A stretch of DNA of 18,374 nucleotides, from assembly GCA_019414265.1 (NCBI GenBank), contig DXMJ01000033.1, forward strand, positions 1-18,374, in the 5' to 3' direction. The notes under the pieces were generated by a model. The model was not told the origin of the DNA. It searched no databases and saw nothing but the letters and a program-made list of their open reading frames with translations. This document shows positions 14,436 to 18,374 of the stretch, in pieces. This DNA is from Collinsella sp. (lineage in GTDB: Bacteria; Actinomycetota; Coriobacteriia; Coriobacteriales; Coriobacteriaceae). The position numbers were made by a program, and so were the translations under genes. Each line of letters starts with the position of its first letter. Position 1 is the first letter of the stretch.

Positions 14436-14477
14436 TACCGCGCGTCGGAGATCTTCAAATTCAGCTTGCTGACATAA
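14436..14477 (+). pseudogene. possible relic of a glycosyltransferase 3' end
   Basis: On the plus strand this stretch reads YRASEIFKFSLLT and a stop, close to the C-terminus LYRLASKIFKFN of the glycosyltransferase encoded on the minus strand at 14625. At the DNA level 14449-14463 is an exact 15-bp inverted copy of 14630-14644. No longer matching frame is visible upstream. A chance match, or a palindromic arm of the adjacent repeat, is possible. Confidence 0.3.
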
Positions 14478-14493
14478 AGCGGGACATAGCAGA

Positions 14494-14602
14494 GGACCCC
14501 TGGTCCTTAACTTGATACGAGTTCCGCACGCAAAGGAGGCGCCAGTGGCGCCTCCGTCTTGCGCAGGACTGTTCGAAGTAGCAAGTTAAGGACCAGGGGT
14601 CC
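14494..14602. repeat. 109-bp palindrome with 21-bp perfect arms
   Basis: The arms 14494-14514 and 14582-14602 are a perfect 21-bp inverted repeat (starting GGACCCCTGGTCC). A central hairpin pairs GGAGGCGCC (14535-14543) with GGCGCCTCC (14547-14555). CGAGTTCCGCACG (14518-14530) is the exact reverse complement of 14356-14368 in the neighbouring palindrome. It lies between convergent genes and may also serve as terminator for the glycosyltransferase gene. Confidence 0.65.
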
Positions 14603-14624
14603 GCGTTACCCGAGCGTTTCTGCC

Positions 14625-15656
14625 CTAGTTGAATTTGAAGATCTTTGAGGCAAGGCGGTATAGGCCGAGTGTGGTTTTGTCTCCGGCACGACCGCGGAGG
14701 TTGGTGAAGAAGCCGACCACACCGTAACGTGCACGACGATACATGCGCTCGTCGTACTCTTTCAGGTCCTTCCACAGCGTCTTCAGACGCTCATCGGCAC
14801 AATCTTCCTCGGAAAGCTTGGTGAGCACCGAACAAATGGCCATCATCATGGTGAAGTAGCCCATCATGTACGAACGCAGACGCGAGGACTCGACGTCCTG
14901 GTACAGGTGGAACGATTCCATCATGATGCGCGTAACGCGGAACTGCTGACCCAGGCGCTTGACCATTGTGGCCTCATTGACGCTCTGGCCCTCGCGACCG
15001 ATAAAGTAGCGATAGAGGTCGATGTCGGCGTAGTACATGGTCTTGCAGCGCGGCAGCGGCACGTATGCGTAGATATTATCCACGTAGAACGTGTGTGCCG
15101 GCATAGGTAGATTGGACTCACGCAGTACATCGGTGCGATAGCACAGGCTGTGCATGAGCAGGTTCTGATCGGGACGGAAGTGTCCGATCTGGTCCCAAGA
15201 GAAAATCTTTTTGCGCGGCAGGGCAAACTTGTAGCCAATAGCGGTATGCGTACCCTCGTAAACCTTCTCGTACACGTAGTTCGAGATAAACAGGTCGACG
15301 CGCTGGTCGCGCTCCTCAAAGCCACGCAGAATCGACAGCATGGTCGAAAGCGCCGCACCGTCGAGCCAGTCGTCCGAGTCAACGACCTTGTAGTACGTAC
15401 CATGTGCCTCGCGCAGGCCCGAGAGGACGGCGATACCGTGACCGCCATTCTCCTGGTGCACCGCGCGGATGATTCCAGGATAACGGGCCTCCCACTCGTC
15501 GGCCTTGACGGCCGTCTCGTCCTTGGAGCCATCGTCCACCACGATAATCTCGATATCGGTGGCGTAATTGCTCCCCTCCAAGATGGAGGTGATGCAATGG
15601 TCCATGTCCTTGGCGGCGTTATACGAGGGAATACCGAATGTTATGACTTTATGCAT
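14625..15656 (-). CDS. family 2 glycosyltransferase
   Basis: A 343-residue GT-A fold glycosyltransferase, probably adding a sugar to a cell-surface glycan. The N-terminus holds GIPSYNA, then the nucleotide-binding EIIVVDDGSKDET (Asp41, Asp42) and the metal-binding DSDD (93-96) in KVVDSDDWLDG. There is no convincing membrane segment, so it is cytoplasmic or membrane-peripheral. The start at 15656 overlaps the glf stop codon in ATGCATAA (8 nt); the longer reading from 15674 would start further inside glf. The coupling to glf suggests that it uses UDP-galactofuranose or acts in the same glycan pathway; the donor and acceptor are not shown by the sequence. Confidence 0.87.
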   Translation of the reverse strand: MHKVITFGIPSYNAAKDMDHCITSILEGSNYATDIEIIVVDDGSKDETAVKADEWEARYPGIIRAVHQENGGHGIAVLSGLREAHGTYYKVVDSDDWLDGAALSTMLSILRGFEERDQRVDLFISNYVYEKVYEGTHTAIGYKFALPRKKIFSWDQIGHFRPDQNLLMHSLCYRTDVLRESNLPMPAHTFYVDNIYAYVPLPRCKTMYYADIDLYRYFIGREGQSVNEATMVKRLGQQFRVTRIMMESFHLYQDVESSRLRSYMMGYFTMMMAICSVLTKLSEEDCADERLKTLWKDLKEYDERMYRRARYGVVGFFTNLRGRAGDKTTLGLYRLASKIFKFN

Positions 15657-16851
15657 GGCAGGCGATAATCTCATCCGAAAGATCGAGGGCGGAATTGGTC
15701 ACGGCGTCCATATCGTAGTAACGATACTCGGCCAGACGACCCACCGGGTGGAAGTTCGTCAGGTTCTGGACGCGCTCAAGATAGCGCTCGTAGAGCTCAC
15801 GGTTCTCGGGCTCAAGAATGGCGTAGTACGGCGTCTCACCCGAGCCGGGCGTATAGGCTTTGGAGTACTCCTTCATGATGGTGGTCTTGCCGGGCAAAAC
15901 CTGACCGGTCATGTTCTTGAACTCGGTGATGCGCGTGTAGTCCTCGCTCGTGGTGTAGTTGACGGTGCCCACGGGCTGGAACTGGTCCATATCGAGCGTC
16001 TCGAACTTCATATCGAGCGTGCGGTACGGCAGCGCGCCCAGGTCGAGGTTGAACAGCTCGTCGAGCGGACCGGTGTAGACGATCTCGCCGCCATAGACCT
16101 TGCCGTCGATCTTGACGGTGGTCTCGTCGATCTCGAAGAGGTCGCGGGCGTCCACGTCGCAGAACACATCAATCAGATCGTGATCGAGCATATGCTCGAA
16201 CAGCGCGGTATAGCCGTCCTGCGGCATGCCCTGGAAAGGAGCCTGCGGGAAGTAGCGATCGTCATCGCCCACAAAGACGGGGACGCGGCCGGTGATCGAG
16301 GGGTCGATCTGGTCGGGCGTCTGGCCCCACTGCTTCATGGTGTAATGCAAAAAGACGTTCTCATAGACATAATCGGCGACCTCGGCAAGATCCGGGTCGT
16401 TCTTCTTGCGCAGCTCCATAATGGGCACCTTGACGTCCTTGCCAAAGGTCTCCACGAGCTTTTGGTACAGTTCCTCGCCGCGCTCATCGCCAAAGGCAAG
16501 CTTGAGGCTCGCATGGTTAAAGGGCACGGGCATTAGGGTACCGTTGATGTTGGCGAGCACCTTGTGCTGGTAGTCCGTCCACTTGGTAAAGCGCGACAGG
16601 AAATTGTGGACGCGCTCGTTAAAGGTATGGTAGATGTGCGGACCATACTCGTGGACCAGGATTCCCGCCTCGTCAGTGCAGTCGAAGGCATTGCCCGCAA
16701 TGTGGCTACGGCGTTCCAAAACGGCAACACGATAGCCGATGGTTTCGGCAAGACGGCGGGCGCAAACGGCACCGGCATAACCGGCGCCGACAACGATCAT
16801 GTCGTACGCACCGGCATTAAAGCCTTCAGGCAGGCCTGAGGTAATCTGCAT
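15649..16851 (-). CDS. glf: UDP-galactopyranose mutase
   Basis: A flavoenzyme of 400 residues that interconverts UDP-galactopyranose and UDP-galactofuranose, the precursor of galactofuranose in surface polysaccharides. The FAD-binding GAGYAG is at 22-27, followed by VAVLERRSHIAGNAFD; EYGPHIYHTFNERVHNFL, the KQWG segment, RVPVF and GMPQDGYTALFEHML match the family. The start at 16851 has AAGGAG 5 nt upstream. An N-terminal extension of about 15 residues precedes the FAD domain. The gene is divergent from pta and heads a two-gene unit with the overlapping glycosyltransferase. Confidence 0.95.
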   Translation of the reverse strand: MQITSGLPEGFNAGAYDMIVVGAGYAGAVCARRLAETIGYRVAVLERRSHIAGNAFDCTDEAGILVHEYGPHIYHTFNERVHNFLSRFTKWTDYQHKVLANINGTLMPVPFNHASLKLAFGDERGEELYQKLVETFGKDVKVPIMELRKKNDPDLAEVADYVYENVFLHYTMKQWGQTPDQIDPSITGRVPVFVGDDDRYFPQAPFQGMPQDGYTALFEHMLDHDLIDVFCDVDARDLFEIDETTVKIDGKVYGGEIVYTGPLDELFNLDLGALPYRTLDMKFETLDMDQFQPVGTVNYTTSEDYTRITEFKNMTGQVLPGKTTIMKEYSKAYTPGSGETPYYAILEPENRELYERYLERVQNLTNFHPVGRLAEYRYYDMDAVTNSALDLSDEIIACHA

Positions 16852-16929
16852 CGATACTCCTTGTCAAAAGCCACGTGCTCGTTAGCTGGGCTTTTCTCGA
16901 ACATTCTTCGAGACATATTTATCAGAGCG

Positions 16930-16955
16930 ATTATAGCGCTAATGCGTCCTATAAT
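16930..16955. promoter_or_regulatory. back-to-back -10 elements in the glf/pta divergent region
   Basis: A perfect TATAAT occurs on the minus strand (16930-16935, towards glf) and another on the plus strand (16950-16955, towards pta), 14 bp apart. Neither has a good -35 hexamer at 16-18 bp. They are suitable candidates for the two divergent promoters, giving leaders of about 75 nt for glf and 120 nt for pta. Confidence 0.4.
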
Positions 16956-17007
16956 GAGCTTGCCACACAAGGAAAGCTCAAGCACCGCGGCGTACATTAT
17001 TGAAAGG

Positions 17008-17030
17008 TAAACCCGCTAGCAGCGGGTTTA
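17008..17030 (+). other. hairpin in the pta leader
   Basis: TAAACCCGCT (17008-17017) and AGCGGGTTTA (17021-17030) form a perfect 10-bp stem with a 3-nt loop, 52 nt before the pta start codon. It looks like a small terminator or attenuator but has only TTC after it. It would lie in the 5' leader if pta is transcribed from 16950. Confidence 0.5.
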
Positions 17031-17082
17031 TTCGTGAACAGCCGGGCGCCTGGAGCTTAGCGAAACGCTTGTAAGGAGTAAC

Positions 17083-18063
17083 ATGAGCGATTTCCTTAAC
17101 CGTATGAAGTCTGCCGCCAAGGCCGACCTTAAGACGATCGTCCTGCCCGAGGGCGAGGATCCGCGCACCATCGTCGCAGCCACCAAGATCATCGAGGAGG
17201 GCCTGGCAAAGCTCGTCATCCTGGGCAACCCCGACGAGATCGACGTTCCCGGCGCTACCGTCATCGACCCGCGCAATGCCGAGAAGCACGAGGAGTATGC
17301 GCAGAAGTTTGCTGAGCTCCGCGCCAAGAAGGGCGTTACCATCGAGCAGGCTCGCGCCCAGGTGATGGACGCCACCTACTTTGGCACCATGATGGTCAAG
17401 ATGGGCGACGCCGACGGCCTGGTCTCCGGCGCCTGCCACTCCACCGCCGACACCCTGCGCCCTGCACTTCAGATCCTCAAGACCGCCCCGGGCACCAAGC
17501 TGGTCTCGGCCTTCTTCGTGATGTGCACCGACACCCCGCAGTTCGGCACCGACGGCACGCTGATCTTCGCCGACTGCGGCCTCAACATCAACCCGTCCTC
17601 CGACGAGCTCTCCGAGATCGCCATCGCCTCCGCTCACTCCTGGTCCACCTTCATGGGCAACGTTGAGCCGCACGTGGCCATGCTCTCCTACTCCACCATG
17701 GGCTCCGCCAGCGGCGAGGTCGCCAAGAAGGTCCAAGAGGCCGTAAAGTTCTGCAAGGAGAAGGCTCCCGAGCTCGCCATCGACGGCGACCTGCAGCTCG
17801 ATGCCGCTATCGTCCCCACTGTCGCCCAGCTCAAGGCTCCCGGCTCCTCCGTCGCCGGTAAGGCTAACGTGCTGGTGTTCCCCGACCTCGAGGCCGGCAA
17901 CATCGGCTACAAGCTGGTCCAGCGCTTCGCCGGTGCTGACGCCTACGGCCCCATCCTGCAGGGCATCGCCAAGCCGGTTAACGACCTTTCGCGCGGCTGC
18001 TCTGCCGACGACATCGTGGGTGTCGTGGCCATCACCGCCGTCCAGGCTCAGATGGCTGAGTAG
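17083..18063 (+). CDS. pta: phosphate acetyltransferase
   Basis: Converts acetyl-CoA and phosphate to acetyl phosphate and CoA; with acetate kinase it yields ATP in fermentation. The 326 residues match the short, single-domain Pta class (no N-terminal DRTGG/BioD-like region). Typical blocks are KTIVLPEGEDPR near the start, DGLVSGACHSTADTLRPAL, SYSTMGSASG, GDLQLDAAIVP and the C-terminal VLVFPDLEAGNIGYKLVQR with GPILQG. The start at 17083 has AAGGAG 5 nt upstream. No ackA follows: a terminator and an insertion-sequence-like region come next. Confidence 0.95.
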   Translation: MSDFLNRMKSAAKADLKTIVLPEGEDPRTIVAATKIIEEGLAKLVILGNPDEIDVPGATVIDPRNAEKHEEYAQKFAELRAKKGVTIEQARAQVMDATYFGTMMVKMGDADGLVSGACHSTADTLRPALQILKTAPGTKLVSAFFVMCTDTPQFGTDGTLIFADCGLNINPSSDELSEIAIASAHSWSTFMGNVEPHVAMLSYSTMGSASGEVAKKVQEAVKFCKEKAPELAIDGDLQLDAAIVPTVAQLKAPGSSVAGKANVLVFPDLEAGNIGYKLVQRFAGADAYGPILQGIAKPVNDLSRGCSADDIVGVVAITAVQAQMAE

Positions 18064-18104
18064 CGTACATATCCCCTCGGGACAGGAATTTCCGCCCGCT
18101 AGCA

Positions 18105-18138
18105 AAAGGCCTCCGGAGCTGTTGCTCTGGAGGCCTTT
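18105..18138 (+). terminator. intrinsic terminator of pta
   Basis: AAAGGCCTCC (18105-18114) pairs with GGAGGCCTTT (18129-18138), and the stem continues inward (GAGC/GCTC with one G-U) to a TGTT loop, giving about 15 bp. TTTCGTTT follows. It lies 42 nt after the stop codon. Confidence 0.85.
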
Positions 18139-18157
18139 CGTTTACTTGCGGCTTATA

Positions 18158-18325
18158 GGACAAAATGTGTGTCCACGTTGGGGGCATCGGCGCAGGTCGA
18201 TGCCCCTTTTTCAGCCGTTTAAATTCCGTGCCCACTTTTAACCGCTCGGACAGAATGTGTGTCCGGTTGCCTATCGTTCCCGCAGGTAGATAACCTTTTC
18301 CGGAACCGTTAAATACCCTTTCGGA
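18158..18325. repeat. two diverged ~90-bp tandem units, insertion-sequence-end-like
   Basis: GGACAAAATGTGTGTCC (18158-18174) recurs as GGACAGAATGTGTGTCC (18248-18264), 90 bp later. Further matches keep the same register: CGCAGGT (18191, 18281), a T run (18207, 18297) and CCGTTTAAATTCC versus CCGTTAAATACC. The second unit leads into the start of a probable transposase gene. The 17-bp motif has 5-bp complementary ends and could be an IS terminal sequence; two tandem copies suggest nested or repeated insertion. Confidence 0.55.
18181..18211 (+). terminator. intrinsic terminator within the first tandem unit
   Basis: GGGGCATCG (18181-18189) pairs perfectly with CGATGCCCC (18198-18206) around an 8-nt loop, followed by TTTTT. 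The matching place in the second unit (18265-18300) keeps the loop sequence but only a degenerate stem. It would block read-through into the downstream element. Confidence 0.75.
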
Positions 18326-18335
18326 AGAGGTGCCC

Positions 18336-18374
18336 ATGAAGGCCGTTTATTGCCCCTACTGCGGCGGTCGGACC
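18336..18374 (+). CDS. 5' end of a zinc-ribbon protein, probably an IS transposase (partial)
   Basis: The last 13 codons read MKAVYCPYCGGRT, starting a Cys-x2-Cys zinc ribbon, and the window ends there. GGAAGAGG lies 6 nt before the ATG, so this is likely a true start. A zinc ribbon at the very N-terminus is common in transposases of several IS families, and the tandem IS-end-like units just upstream fit. NrdR-like or other zinc-ribbon proteins are possible with so few residues. Confidence 0.4.
   Translation, partial: MKAVYCPYCGGRT

Noticed and set aside
14276..14602. CRISPR array or tRNA cluster as explanation of the repeats
   Set aside because: The elements are palindromes with different arms, not regularly spaced direct repeats, and no cloverleaf is seen.
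16978..18105. 375-codon minus-strand frame opposite pta
   Set aside because: Antisense to an intact pta with all family blocks; low-complexity G, V, L, D, A content.
18032..18337. 101-codon minus-strand frame across the pta end and tandem units
   Set aside because: It covers the terminator and repeat units, and its internal repetition (THILS twice) only reflects the DNA repeat.

Overview
The window looks like a chromosomal segment from a gut actinobacterium of the class Coriobacteriia, most likely Collinsella or a close relative. That assignment is an inference from GC-rich coding sequence with strongly GC-biased third positions, short AT-rich intergenic regions, the fermentative gene content (arginine deiminase pathway, short-type Pta), and REP-like palindromes of a style I associate with this group. 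No rRNA, tRNA or CRISPR array is visible.

Left half (1-7980): an arginine fermentation locus, all on the minus strand. In transcription order it holds a second arginine deiminase gene (arcA2), a PLP-dependent aminotransferase, the first arginine deiminase gene (arcA1), catabolic ornithine carbamoyltransferase (arcB) and a YfcC-family transporter that probably exchanges arginine for ornithine. ArcA converts arginine to citrulline and ammonia; ArcB converts citrulline and phosphate to ornithine and carbamoyl phosphate. A carbamate kinase would complete the ATP-yielding step but is not in the window. The two arcA genes are identical over a 1267-bp tract whose ends lie just outside the coding region, while their upstream regions are clearly related but diverged. 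Both upstream regions keep the same promoter layout, including a direct repeat GAACGG-N15-GAACGG with a 21-bp period; this is the most interesting regulatory signal here. Downstream of the transporter (1-418) is a dense run of hairpins with no gene.

Middle (7981-14263), plus strand: polyphosphate kinase 1 with an unusual ~100-residue Pro/Ala/Glu-rich tail, a TrmA/RlmD-type 23S rRNA uracil methyltransferase with an Fe-S cluster motif, a large REP-like palindrome, a DJ-1/PfpI protein translationally coupled to a Maf nucleotide pyrophosphatase, and a P1/S58-family (DmpA/NylC-like) peptidase.

Right (14264-18374): a 360-bp gap between convergent genes contains two large palindromes and a possible relic of a glycosyltransferase 3' end. 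Next come a family 2 glycosyltransferase and UDP-galactopyranose mutase (minus strand, overlapping by 8 nt, suggesting galactofuranose-containing surface glycan), then divergent pta (phosphate acetyltransferase). After the pta terminator there are two diverged ~90-bp tandem units and the first 13 codons of a zinc-ribbon protein, probably the transposase of an insertion sequence cut by the window edge.

Most of the window is ordinary metabolism. The features that deserve follow-up are the identical arcA pair, their conserved activator-like direct repeats, and several unexplained structured intergenic elements.
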